Part shown: positions 15,811-24,059 of the stretch, one piece after another
Position numbering within the stretch: position 1 is the stretch's first letter
Layout of the letters: each line of letters opens with the position of its first letter
Notes under the pieces: generated by a model
Database searches by the model: none
What the model saw: the letters and a program-made list of their open reading frames with translations, nothing else
Told to the model about the DNA's origin: nothing
Assembly: GCA_050633265.1 (NCBI GenBank)
Contig: JBOEGE010000004.1
Coordinates: forward strand, 500,933-564,932
Reading direction: 5' to 3'
From: JBLHZY01 sp050633265
GTDB lineage: Bacteria > Pseudomonadota > Alphaproteobacteria > Rhodobacterales > Rhodobacteraceae
Length of the DNA stretch: 64,000 nt
Made by a program: the position numbers and the translations under genes

Positions 15811-17330
15811 GCATGTTTGACGGCTATGTGATCGTGGATTGGTCGGCCAATGGCACGCCCAAAACCGGCGCGGATTCGATCTGGATCGCGGCGCTGATGG
15901 GTGATGATTTGCAGATTGAAAACCCAAGCACGCGGGCCGAAGCCATGGCCATGATTGCCGCGCTGCTTGAGGGGGCAACTGCACGGGGCCAGCGGCTTTT
16001 GCTTGGCTTTGATTTTCCCTTTGGCTACCCGCGCGCCTTTTCTCAGGCGCTCAAACCCGGGGGCGATTGGCGCGATGTTTGGGCGCAGATTGGGCGCCTT
16101 GTTCGAGATGGCCCGAAAAACGCGACCAACCGCTTTCATGCGGCCGCCAAGCTTAATGCGTATTTCGCGGGCGATGGCCCGTTTTGGGGCAACGGGTTGA
16201 AAGAAGATATCGACGGGCTGCCGCGCAAGAAACCAAGCGGTTGGGGCGCGAACCTGCCCCCCAATGCCCGCCAAGCAGAGATTTTGGCCAAATCCGCCCA
16301 AGAGGTTTGGAAGCTTAGCGGCGTTGGCTCTGTCGGCTCGCAAGCGCTGACCGGGATTGCGATGCTCGAAGGGCTGCGCGCGGGCCATGACATTCAGGTT
16401 TGGCCGTTTGAAACACTGGGCGAAGGCAGCAAACATGTGCTGGCCGAGGTCTATCCTTCGCTCCTGCCGATCCATGCGAATGGCAGGGTCAAAGATGCGG
16501 TGCAGGTCGAAACTTTGGCGCGCGCTTTTGCGGGTTGTGATACGCAAGGCGCGTTGCAAGAGATGCTTAAGGCCCCCGCCGCCGCACATAGGGATATTCG
16601 TACGGATGAGGCGGCAATTCTTGGGCTTTCGCATCTTGAAAAATTGCGCGCCGCCGCACCTGAAACCATTGCCCTGCCTAAAGGCCTCAAAATGCGCCCC
16701 TATGAGAAAAACCCTGCCGCGATCTATGCGCAAAGCTTTGAAACCGTACGCAAAGAGGCCCGATTGGAGCGCTTTCCCAACGGGCTTGATGCGCTAGCGA
16801 TCCGGCTGATTCATGCCTGCGGGATGGTCGATGTGGCGGATCGGCTCGCCTTTAGCGCGGATGCTTATATCGCGGGGCATGCGGCTTTGATGCGCGGGGC
16901 GCCGGTTTTGTGCGATTGTGAAATGGTCGGCGCGGGGATCATCCGGCGCTACCTGCCCGCGCAGAACGAGGTGATCATCACCCTCAATAATGAAGAGACA
17001 CCGGCGCGCGCCGCTCAGATTGGCAATACCCGCTCGGCGGCGGCGGTTGAGGCTTGGCTGCCCCATCTTGAAGGCGCTGTCGTGGCGATTGGCAATGCGC
17101 CAACGGCATTGTTCCATCTGCTTGAACAGCTGGATCAAGGCGCGCCCAAACCTGCTGTTATCCTTGGCTTTCCGGTTGGATTTGTTGGCGCTGCGGAAAG
17201 CAAAGCCGAGCTGGCGCGCGATCCTCGGGGGAGTGCCTTCGTTGCGCTTCGCGGGCGGCGCGGCGGCTCTGCGATAGCTTCTGCGGCGGTGAATGCTTTG
17301 GCCGCGGGCCTGCCGGAGATTGCGAAATGA
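15807..17330 (+). CDS. cobH: Fusion of a DUF429/RNase H-like domain with precorrin-8X methylmutase CobH
   Basis: A 507-residue two-domain protein. Residues 1 to about 285 look like an RNase H-like DUF429 domain, with acidic motifs in VIVDWSA, LGFDFPFGYPR, AEVYPSLLP and KDAVQVETLA. From about residue 290 it is a complete CobH/CbiC, which moves the C11 methyl group to C12: MRPYEKNPAAIYAQSF, LIHACGMVDVAD with the catalytic His at 336, CEMVGAGI and GNAPTALFHLLE. The frame is open throughout, and the overlaps with cbiX and cobL are the usual four bases, so the fusion does not look like an assembly error. The role of the N-terminal domain in B12 synthesis is unknown. Confidence 0.9.
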   Translation: MSMFDGYVIVDWSANGTPKTGADSIWIAALMGDDLQIENPSTRAEAMAMIAALLEGATARGQRLLLGFDFPFGYPRAFSQALKPGGDWRDVWAQIGRLVRDGPKNATNRFHAAAKLNAYFAGDGPFWGNGLKEDIDGLPRKKPSGWGANLPPNARQAEILAKSAQEVWKLSGVGSVGSQALTGIAMLEGLRAGHDIQVWPFETLGEGSKHVLAEVYPSLLPIHANGRVKDAVQVETLARAFAGCDTQGALQEMLKAPAAAHRDIRTDEAAILGLSHLEKLRAAAPETIALPKGLKMRPYEKNPAAIYAQSFETVRKEARLERFPNGLDALAIRLIHACGMVDVADRLAFSADAYIAGHAALMRGAPVLCDCEMVGAGIIRRYLPAQNEVIITLNNEETPARAAQIGNTRSAAAVEAWLPHLEGAVVAIGNAPTALFHLLEQLDQGAPKPAVILGFPVGFVGAAESKAELARDPRGSAFVALRGRRGGSAIASAAVNALAAGLPEIAK

Positions 17331-18541
17331 GCGCAGATTTGGGCCAGCCTTGGCTGCATATTATCGGGATCGGCGAAGAAGGCGTTGCGGGGCTTTTGCC
17401 TGCGACCCGCGCGGTTTTGAACGCAGCAGAAGTGATCATCGGCGGCGAGCGGCATCATCAGCTCGCCCCGGATTTTGCAGGCGAGCGGATCGCATGGCCC
17501 TCGCCGTTTGATGCGCTGATCTCAACGCTTCAGGGCCTGCGCGGGCGGCGTGTTGTGGTTCTTGCCACGGGTGATCCGCTTTGGTTTTCCGTGGGCGCGC
17601 GTATTGGGCGCGCGATTGAGCCGGCGGAAATTACCTATCATCCGCAGCTATCTGCGTTTCAGCTGGCGGCCGCACGGATGGGCTGGTCGATGGCGGATGT
17701 GGAGCAGCTCACGGTGCATGGGCGCCCGGTTGAAACGATGATTGCCTTTATCCAGCCTGATCAAAAATTGCTAATCCTCACAACGGGCGCCGAAACCCCG
17801 GCCCAGATCGCCGCCTTTCTTGCGGCGCGCGGTTTCGGGGCCTCAAAAATCACGGTTCTGGCCAATATGGGCGGCGATAAAGAGGCGCGTTTTGAAGGGG
17901 TTGCGGGGACTTGGAGCGAGGTTGTTCCGCCGTTCAATACGATGGCGGTTGAATGTATTGCCGCGCCGGATGCGGCCCTTTTGCCGCGTGTTCCGGGCCT
18001 CTCAGATGATCTGTTTCAATCCGATGGCACGATGACAAAGCGCGAAGTGCGCGCCGCCACTTTGGCCAAACTGATGCCAATGCGCGGCGCGCTTTTATGG
18101 GATGTTGGGGCGGGGTCTGGATCGGTCGGGATCGAGTGGATGCGCGCGGCGCGTTATGCTCGCGCCATCGGGATTGAGCCGCGCGCAGATCGCCGCGCGA
18201 TGGCAGGAGCCAACGCATTGGCGCTGGGTACGCCGCGCCTTGAGATCATTGAGGGCCGCGCGCCCGAAGCATTCGCTGGCCTGCCCGCGCCGGATGCAAT
18301 TTTCATCGGCGGCGGCATGGATAAAGCCGTGTTTGAGGCGGGTTTTGCGGCGCTCAAGCCTTTGGGGCGGTTGGTTGCCAATGCGGTTACGCTTGAGAGC
18401 GAAGCCCAGCTGATTGCGCTGCACAAAGCCCATGGTGGCGATCTGGCGAAAATCTCTGTGATGCGCGCCGAACCGGTTGGCCGGCTCACAGGTTGGCGCC
18501 CCTCGATGCCGGTAACGCAGTGGAGCATGATCAAGCGATGA
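17327..18541 (+). CDS. cobL: Precorrin-6Y C5,15-methyltransferase (decarboxylating) CobL, a CbiE-CbiT fusion
   Basis: A 404-residue bifunctional enzyme that methylates C5 and C15 and decarboxylates the C12 acetate. Residues 8-205 are the CbiE tetrapyrrole-methylase domain (LHIIGIGEEG, VLATGDPLWFSVGARI). Residues 220-400 are the CbiT Rossmann methyltransferase with the SAM motif WDVGAGSGSVGIEWMRAA and FIGGGMDKAVFEAG. It overlaps the cobH and cobI coding sequences by four bases at each end, so it is translationally coupled. Confidence 0.96.
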   Translation: MSADLGQPWLHIIGIGEEGVAGLLPATRAVLNAAEVIIGGERHHQLAPDFAGERIAWPSPFDALISTLQGLRGRRVVVLATGDPLWFSVGARIGRAIEPAEITYHPQLSAFQLAAARMGWSMADVEQLTVHGRPVETMIAFIQPDQKLLILTTGAETPAQIAAFLAARGFGASKITVLANMGGDKEARFEGVAGTWSEVVPPFNTMAVECIAAPDAALLPRVPGLSDDLFQSDGTMTKREVRAATLAKLMPMRGALLWDVGAGSGSVGIEWMRAARYARAIGIEPRADRRAMAGANALALGTPRLEIIEGRAPEAFAGLPAPDAIFIGGGMDKAVFEAGFAALKPLGRLVANAVTLESEAQLIALHKAHGGDLAKISVMRAEPVGRLTGWRPSMPVTQWSMIKR

Positions 18542-19233
18542 GCGGCACTTTATACGGCGTGGGGCTTGGCCCAGGCGATCCCGAACTGATGACCTTGAAA
18601 GCCGCCCGTTTGATCGCGGCGGCGAAGGTGATTGCCTATCCAACGCTTGCGGGTGCTCAAAGTTTTGCGCGCCAGATCGCAGCCGAATTCATCGCGCCGG
18701 ACGCGCAAGAAATCGCGATGGATGTGCCGATGGTCGTTGAGCGTGGCCCAGCGCGCGCGGCCTATGATAAGGGCGCGGATGAGATCGCAAAGGCGCTTGA
18801 AATCGGGCAAGATGTTGTATGCTTATGTGAAGGAGATCCGTTCTTTTACGGCTCTTTTATGTATTTATTTGATCGATTGGCTGATCGCTTTGCTGTTGAA
18901 GTTGTGCCTGGTGTCTCCTCCATCACGGCCTGTGCGGCTGCGGCACATTTGCCGCTTGTGTCGCGCAACGAGGTGCTGACCGTTCTTGCAGGGCCCTTGC
19001 CCGAGGCCGATTTGGCCGCCGGATTGGCGCAGGCCGATGCTGTTGCGATCATGAAAGTCGGTCGCCACCTGCCGAAAATTCGCCGCGTGATCGAAGCCGC
19101 AGGGCTGAGCGATCGCGCGACCTATGTTGAGCGCGGCACACTCAAAGCGCAGATCGTTCTGCCGCTCAAAGATGTGCCGCAAACCGCCCCCTATTTCTCG
19201 ATGATCCTGATCCGAAAAGAGACAGCCCTATGA
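18538..19233 (+). CDS. cobI: Precorrin-2 C20-methyltransferase CobI
   Basis: A 231-residue SAM-dependent tetrapyrrole methylase. Family motifs are GVGLGPGDPELMTLKAARLI, CLCEGDPFFYGSFMYLFDRL and VPGVSSITACAAAA. I chose the ATG at 18538, which overlaps the cobL stop (ATGA); a longer in-frame start at 18493 would lie inside cobL and add a non-conserved leader. The product, precorrin-3A, feeds the next steps in this operon. Confidence 0.96.
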   Translation: MSGTLYGVGLGPGDPELMTLKAARLIAAAKVIAYPTLAGAQSFARQIAAEFIAPDAQEIAMDVPMVVERGPARAAYDKGADEIAKALEIGQDVVCLCEGDPFFYGSFMYLFDRLADRFAVEVVPGVSSITACAAAAHLPLVSRNEVLTVLAGPLPEADLAAGLAQADAVAIMKVGRHLPKIRRVIEAAGLSDRATYVERGTLKAQIVLPLKDVPQTAPYFSMILIRKETAL

Positions 19234-21029
19234 ATGATCCCGTTATCCTTTGCCTCAATGCTTCTGGCGAGGCGACCGCTGCGCGCATTGCCGCCCTTAT
19301 CGGTGCGAAAGTGCATGGCCGCGAGGGGCGCGTTGGCAAGGCGGATGCCTATTTCCCCAACGCTTTGGATCATGCGCGCGATTTGTTTGCTGCGGGGGTT
19401 CCGATTATCGGGGTCTGCGCGAGCGGGATTTTGATCCGCGCGGTTGCGCCATTGCTTGCAGATAAACGGGCGGAGCCGCCGGTTCTTTCTGTCTCGGATG
19501 ATGGCGAGGTTGTTATTCCGTTGCTTGGTGGGCATCGCGGCGCGAACCGTTTGGCGCGTGAGATTGCCGATGGTTTGGGCGCGAAAGCTGCGATCACCAC
19601 AGCGGGCGATCTGGCGATTGGGGCCGCGCTTGATGTGCCGCCTTTGGGCTATCGTTTGGCCAACCCTGAGGACGCAAAAGAGGCGATGGCCGCGCTTCTT
19701 TCTGGCGCGGGCGTTGGGATAGAGGGCGACAACATATTTGATATTCCGGATCAAATTGGCGCGGTAAAGCTGTGCGTAACGGATAAACCCGTTGCGGGGA
19801 GCGGCTCAAAGCTTGTCTATCACCCGCAGCAATATGTGCTTGGGGTCGGCTGTGCGCGCGGCGCAGATGCGGGCGAGCTTTGGGCGCTGGTTGAGGGCGA
19901 ATTGGCGCGTGCGGGGATTGCCGCTGGCGCAATTGCCGCCGTGGCGACGCTTGATTTGAAAGCGGATGAGCCGGCGATGAATGAACTGGCCGCACGGCTT
20001 GGCGTTCCTTTGCGGGTGTTTACGGCCGTAGAGCTTGAAGCGGAGGCGGCGCGTTTGGCCAATCCTTCGGACGTGGTCTTTGCGGAGGTTGGTTGCCACG
20101 GGGTGAGCGAAGGGGCAGCTTTGGCTTGCGCCGGGGCGGATGCCATGCTTGCGATTGAAAAGGCCAAGACGGCCAACTGCACCTGTGCATTGGCGAAAGC
20201 AGATGCGCCGATAACCGAGTTGCAGGGGCGCGCGCGCGGGCGTTTGACTGTGCTTGGGATCGGGCCGGGGCAGGCGGCTTGGCGCACGCCGGAAGTATCG
20301 CAATTTGTTGCACAAGCCGATGAATTGGTTGGTTATGGGTTGTATATTGATCTTCTCGGACCGCTTGCGCATGGCAAGACACGCTCTGATTTCCCGCTAG
20401 GCGGGGAAGAGGACCGCTGCCGTTATGCGCTTGAGCGGGCGGGCGAGGGGCATAATGTTGCGCTGATTTGTTCGGGGGATGCGGGCATTTATGCGATGGG
20501 GGCTTTGGTTTTTGAGCTTCTGGATCGCGGGCCAGAGGCGCAGGGGGTAACGGATGCGGCGCGCCGGGTTGAGGTTATTTGCTCGCCCGGTGTTTCGGCG
20601 CTTCAGGGCGCGGCGGCGCGGGCTGGTGCGCCATTGGGGCATGATTTCTGTGCGATTTCTTTGAGTGATTTGCTGACGCCTCGGGCGGATATTTTGCGCC
20701 GTTTGAAAGCGGCAGCTGAGGGCGATTTTGTCATTGCGTTTTACAATCCGGTCTCCAAGACGCGGCGCACTCTTTTGGCTGAGGCGCGCGATATTTTGCT
20801 GCATCATCGCCCTTCCGATACACCTGTGATGCTTGCGAGCTCTTTGGGGCGGCCGGAAGAGCATATTCGCTATCGTCGTTTGGCGGATTTGCAGGTTGAT
20901 GAGGTTGATATGTTGACGGTTGTTTTGATCGGTTCGTCGAATTCGAAATTGGCTGAATTGGGCGAGGGGCCGCGGATGTATACGCCGCGGGGCTATGCGC
21001 GCAAAATTGATGGGGATTTGGCGGGATGA
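19230..21029 (+). CDS. cobJ: CbiG-CobJ fusion: cobalt-precorrin-5A hydrolase-like domain plus precorrin-3B C17-methyltransferase
   Basis: A 599-residue fusion. Residues 1 to about 330 are CbiG: the N-terminal domain has GVCASGILIRAVAPLLADK and LLGGHRGANRLAREIAD, and a CobE-like C-terminal domain has GVGCARGADAGEL, TLDLKADEPAMNELA and AKTANCTCALAKA. From about residue 335 it is CobJ, which methylates C17 with ring contraction: LTVLGIGPGQAAW, YGLYIDLLGPL, ICSGDAGIYAMGALVFELL, CSPGVSALQGAAAR and FVIAFYNPVSKTRR. It is coupled to cobI by a four-base overlap. CbiG opens the lactone in the anaerobic route; in an organism with CobN its full enzymatic role is uncertain. Confidence 0.94.
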   Translation: MNDPVILCLNASGEATAARIAALIGAKVHGREGRVGKADAYFPNALDHARDLFAAGVPIIGVCASGILIRAVAPLLADKRAEPPVLSVSDDGEVVIPLLGGHRGANRLAREIADGLGAKAAITTAGDLAIGAALDVPPLGYRLANPEDAKEAMAALLSGAGVGIEGDNIFDIPDQIGAVKLCVTDKPVAGSGSKLVYHPQQYVLGVGCARGADAGELWALVEGELARAGIAAGAIAAVATLDLKADEPAMNELAARLGVPLRVFTAVELEAEAARLANPSDVVFAEVGCHGVSEGAALACAGADAMLAIEKAKTANCTCALAKADAPITELQGRARGRLTVLGIGPGQAAWRTPEVSQFVAQADELVGYGLYIDLLGPLAHGKTRSDFPLGGEEDRCRYALERAGEGHNVALICSGDAGIYAMGALVFELLDRGPEAQGVTDAARRVEVICSPGVSALQGAAARAGAPLGHDFCAISLSDLLTPRADILRRLKAAAEGDFVIAFYNPVSKTRRTLLAEARDILLHHRPSDTPVMLASSLGRPEEHIRYRRLADLQVDEVDMLTVVLIGSSNSKLAELGEGPRMYTPRGYARKIDGDLAG

Positions 21030-21037
21030 GCCTTGGG

Positions 21038-21063
21038 ATTGAGTATTTGAGCCAAGAAAAAGT
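21038..21063 (+). repeat. GAGTATTT/CCAAGAAAAAGT intergenic repeat copy
   Basis: A 26-base element: ATTGAGTATTT, three variable bases, CCAAGAAAAAGT, followed by GGGC. It starts nine bases after the cobJ stop. Apart from the three variable bases it differs from 44202-44227 only in its first base. Confidence 0.75.
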
Positions 21064-21093
21064 GGGCGTTTTTGGATTGTTGGGAGCGGGCGC

Positions 21094-21864
21094 GTGAAGG
21101 TTTATTTTATTGGGGCGGGGCCGGGCGACCCTGAGCTTTTGACATTGAAGGCGCAGCGGGTGATTGGGGAATGTCCTGTGTGCCTTTATGCGGGGTCTTT
21201 GGTGCCTTTGGAAGTTGTTGGTTGTGCGCCTGATGGTGCGCTGGTGATGGATACGGCGCCGATGACGCTTGATGAGACTCATGCGCAGATTTTGGCGGCG
21301 CGGGATCGCGAGGAAGATGTTGCGCGGGTGCATTCTGGTGATCCGTCGCTTTATGGGGCGATTGCGGAGCAGATACGGCGGCTTCGTGCAGACGGCATTG
21401 AATATGAGATTATTCCGGGCGTGCCTGCTTATGCGGCGGCGGCAGCGGCTTTGGGCCAAGAGCTGACCATTCCTGAGATCGCGCAGAGCATTGTTTTGAC
21501 GCGGGTTTCGATGAAGAGCACCTCGATGCCTGCGGGAGAGACGCTGGAGAATTTTGCCCGCACCGGGGCGACTTTGGCGATTCATTTGGGCGTTCGGGCG
21601 CTTCGGGATATTGAGCGGGTTTTGGTGCCGCATTATGGGGCGGAGTGCCCTGTTGTTGTGGCTTACCGGGTTGGCTGGCCGGATCAGATGCTGATCCGGG
21701 GCACGCTGAGCGATATTCGCGGCAAGGTGCGGGATGAGAAGATCACCCGCACGGCGCTGATTCTGGTGGGGCCTGCCTTGGGCGAGGTTTCGGATTTCAA
21801 GGACTCGGCGCTTTATGATGCTGCGGTGCCGCATGTGTTGCGGCCGAAAGTGAGCACTAAATAG
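21094..21864 (+). CDS. cobM: Precorrin-4 C11-methyltransferase CobM
   Basis: A 256-residue SAM-dependent methylase of the corrin pathway. Motifs are VYFIGAGPGDPELLTLKAQR, CLYAGSLVP, VARVHSGDPSLYGAIAEQI, IIPGVPAYAAAAAALG and LTRVSMKSTSMP. The start is GTG at 21094. It is separated from cobJ by 64 bases that contain a repeat copy, so it is the only gene in this operon not overlapped by its upstream neighbour. A perfect palindrome lies immediately after its stop. Confidence 0.96.
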   Translation: MKVYFIGAGPGDPELLTLKAQRVIGECPVCLYAGSLVPLEVVGCAPDGALVMDTAPMTLDETHAQILAARDREEDVARVHSGDPSLYGAIAEQIRRLRADGIEYEIIPGVPAYAAAAAALGQELTIPEIAQSIVLTRVSMKSTSMPAGETLENFARTGATLAIHLGVRALRDIERVLVPHYGAECPVVVAYRVGWPDQMLIRGTLSDIRGKVRDEKITRTALILVGPALGEVSDFKDSALYDAAVPHVLRPKVSTK

Positions 21865-21869
21865 GCTGG

Positions 21870-21883
21870 TTTTCGCGCGAAAA
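21870..21883. other. Perfect 14-base palindrome after cobM
   Basis: TTTTCGCGCGAAAA starts six bases after the cobM stop. It is not followed by a T-run, so it is not a standard rho-independent terminator. It could be a protein-binding site or part of a weak 3' hairpin. Confidence 0.5.
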
Positions 21884-21916
21884 TCCCACAAAAACAGATT
21901 GTTGCAAAAGGTTAAC

Positions 21917-21945
21917 TTGACGCTAACCAGAGCTGTGCCATGTTT
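21917..21945 (+). promoter_or_regulatory. Candidate promoter for the 21969 gene
   Basis: TTGACG at 21917-21922 and ATGTTT at 21940-21945 are separated by 17 bases. The -35 lies between short arms GTTAAC and GCTAAC. The -10 is weak. Confidence 0.35.
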
Positions 21946-21968
21946 GGGGCAGATGGAGGAGCGTTGAG

Positions 21969-22316
21969 ATGTCTGAGTATCTGCCTAGGGAAGTTCGCGA
22001 AGGTTTGGAATTGGCGCGCAAGAAAGATTTGCGCCAGAAATCGCGGCTTTGTGTGCATGTTGGCGAGGATGTTTACAAGGTTTTGCGCTTTTGGGAGACG
22101 GGCTTTTCGCTTGATGCGGAGGATGCGCCGAAATTGCGCGGGTTGGTCGATCTTTATGATGGGCCGCGGCATTTGTATCAGTGTTTGATTGTCGCGACGG
22201 ACGAAGAGGGCGATCAGCGCATCTTTGAATTCAAGCGCGCAACATTGGCGATGGACCGCGCGCCGCTTGATTTCGCAAGTGAGCGGGCGGAGCCTGTTGC
22301 GCTGATCGGGCGTTGA
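21969..22316 (+). CDS. Conserved hypothetical protein
   Basis: A 115-residue soluble protein starting MSEYLPREVREGLELARKKD. The N-terminal 25 residues are charged and helical. A predicted beta-rich part follows (RLCVHVGEDVYKVLRFWETGFSLD, LVDLYDGPRHLYQCLIVATDEEGD). The ATG at 21969 has a GGAGGAGCG ribosome site. I recognise it only as a type of small protein seen in this family. A PilZ-like or other small beta-barrel fold is possible but not shown. It is convergent with the next gene. Confidence 0.75.
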   Translation: MSEYLPREVREGLELARKKDLRQKSRLCVHVGEDVYKVLRFWETGFSLDAEDAPKLRGLVDLYDGPRHLYQCLIVATDEEGDQRIFEFKRATLAMDRAPLDFASERAEPVALIGR

Positions 22317-22317
22317 T

Positions 22318-22731
22318 TTAGCTGGCGGGCGCAGGCATTGCGAGCGGCGTTGTTTCGCCCAAGAAGTAGCGCACCGCATCGGTATAATCAAAGGCGAGAG
22401 AGATGAGGATCGTTGCGAGGACGACTGTGATGATCCGTTTGGGCCATACAGGCATATCGGCGCGGCGCAATTGGGCGATGAGATAGATTGCGAGCGGCGT
22501 CCATAGGATGATATGGGGCAGGCCGAGCAATTTAACGTATCCCATTTGATCATACATTTTGTCGACGGCAATCCCGCCGAGCACGCCTGCGATCAGGGTG
22601 AGAAGCGCCGAGAGCCGGCTTTGGCGCCATATCAGCAGGGTGATCGGCAGGATAAACGCGCCGATCATCATCCAATTCAGCCAATAGCCGATCCATGCGG
22701 GGCCTTGGGCGATTGCTTCGGGTAGGGTCAT
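22318..22731 (-). CDS. Small integral membrane protein of unknown function
   Basis: A 137-residue protein with about four hydrophobic helices (residues 15-35, 40-58, 68-86 and 98-118), one of them the LTLIAGVLGGIAVDKMYDQMG stretch (split by a turn). No motif identifies a family. The start is ATG at 22731. It is probably an inner-membrane protein. It lies between a conserved hypothetical gene and the PLP lyase gene, with no obvious functional link. Confidence 0.75.
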   Translation of the reverse strand: MTLPEAIAQGPAWIGYWLNWMMIGAFILPITLLIWRQSRLSALLTLIAGVLGGIAVDKMYDQMGYVKLLGLPHIILWTPLAIYLIAQLRRADMPVWPKRIITVVLATILISLAFDYTDAVRYFLGETTPLAMPAPAS

Positions 22732-22783
22732 GGGCGCGTTTCCTATTCTTGCTATTTGCCAAGAGTATGGCGCTTAATCCCGT

Positions 22784-23962
22784 TTACTGCAAATCGGCGA
22801 AGGCCTGTTGGAGGCGCGCGACGGCCTCGATCACCAATGCGCGGCGGGTTGCCAGATTGAAACGCATGAAGGTTTCGCCGCCCTTGCCAAAACTATCGCC
22901 GTGGCTGGCGGCGATTTTGGCGGTTTTCTCGATGCGGCTGGTGAATTCTTCGCGGCTCATTCCTGTGCCGGAGAAATCGACCCATGCAAGGTAGGTTGCC
23001 TCAAGCGGGATGGATTTCAGACCGGGAATTTTGGCGATAGCTTCGTTAAAGATGCGTGCATTTTCAGCGAGATAGGCGATCAAAGCATCAAGCCAGGCGG
23101 CGCCTTCTGGGCTATAGGCGGCGGTGATCATAGCCGGGGCGAAAGCATTGGGAGAGATGCCGAATGCGCCCATTTTGGCGGCGAACTTGGCGCGCAAAGC
23201 TTCATCTGCGATGATCACATTGCCTGCGTGCACGCCTGCGAGATTGAAGGTTTTTGAGGCGGCTGTCATCATCACAAGGCGATCTTTGATCCCCTCAATC
23301 AGAGGCATTGGGATGTGCTTATGGCCGGGGAAAACCAGATCGTGGTGGATCTCGTCTGAGACGATCAGCAGATCATGTTTGCGTGCAAAGGCTGCGACGC
23401 CCTCGAGCTCTTCGCGGCTCCAGACTTGGCCGCCGGGATTGTGCGGCGAGCACAGGATGATCATCTTTTCGCGCCCAGTCAGCAGGCTTTCATAGGCGGC
23501 GAAATCCATCGTATAGCGCGCGCCATCCGCCACCAGCGGCAGCTCAACCACCTCGCGATTGGCCGTGCGGATTACCCGCGCAAAGGCATGATAAACAGGG
23601 GTAAACAGGATCACCCCATCGCCGGGATCCGTATAGGTATCAAGGCAAAGCCCGGTGCCATTGACCAGCCCATGGGTTGTAAAAATCCACTCGGGTTGCA
23701 CTGTCCAGCCATGGCGATTTTGCATCCACCAACAGATCGCGGCACGAAAATTCGCATCATTGCCGAAGTAGCCATAGATGCCGTTCTTGGCGATCGCTTC
23801 AAGGGCGGTTTGCACAGGCGCAGGCGGGCGAAAATCCATGTCGGCGACCCACATTGGGATGCCTTCATCCGGCGAGACGCCATAGAGCTTTTCCATATGG
23901 TCCCATTTCGCCGAATGGGTTCCGATCCGGTTGATCACTTCATCAAAGTCTGGGGTGCTCAT
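22784..23962 (-). CDS. PatB/MalY-family PLP enzyme, putative cystathionine beta-lyase
   Basis: A 392-residue fold-type I PLP enzyme. Family landmarks are the N-terminal FDEVINRIGTHSAKWD, MWVADMDFRPP, the YGYFG segment, CSPHNPGGQVWSREEL, VSDEIHHDLVFPGHKH and the PLP lysine in MTAASKTFNLAG. Members cleave carbon-sulfur bonds of cystathionine or cysteine conjugates, and MalY also has a regulatory role in E. coli, so the exact substrate is open. It is divergent from the deformylase genes. Confidence 0.92.
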   Translation of the reverse strand: MSTPDFDEVINRIGTHSAKWDHMEKLYGVSPDEGIPMWVADMDFRPPAPVQTALEAIAKNGIYGYFGNDANFRAAICWWMQNRHGWTVQPEWIFTTHGLVNGTGLCLDTYTDPGDGVILFTPVYHAFARVIRTANREVVELPLVADGARYTMDFAAYESLLTGREKMIILCSPHNPGGQVWSREELEGVAAFARKHDLLIVSDEIHHDLVFPGHKHIPMPLIEGIKDRLVMMTAASKTFNLAGVHAGNVIIADEALRAKFAAKMGAFGISPNAFAPAMITAAYSPEGAAWLDALIAYLAENARIFNEAIAKIPGLKSIPLEATYLAWVDFSGTGMSREEFTSRIEKTAKIAASHGDSFGKGGETFMRFNLATRRALVIEAVARLQQAFADLQ

Positions 23963-24059
23963 ATCCGCCCTCCTGTCACATATTCCGCCACGCTAGCGCG
24001 AGGAATTCCAAGTGCAAGCCCCGTTGCAGAACGCGGCCCGATCGCCTACATCAACGGCC

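Noticed and set aside
14539..15984. Minus-strand ORF of 481 codons antisense to cbiX
   Set aside because: The real gene is on the plus strand with chelatase motifs. The antisense frame is a Met/Val/Ala-rich artefact of the His-rich tail.
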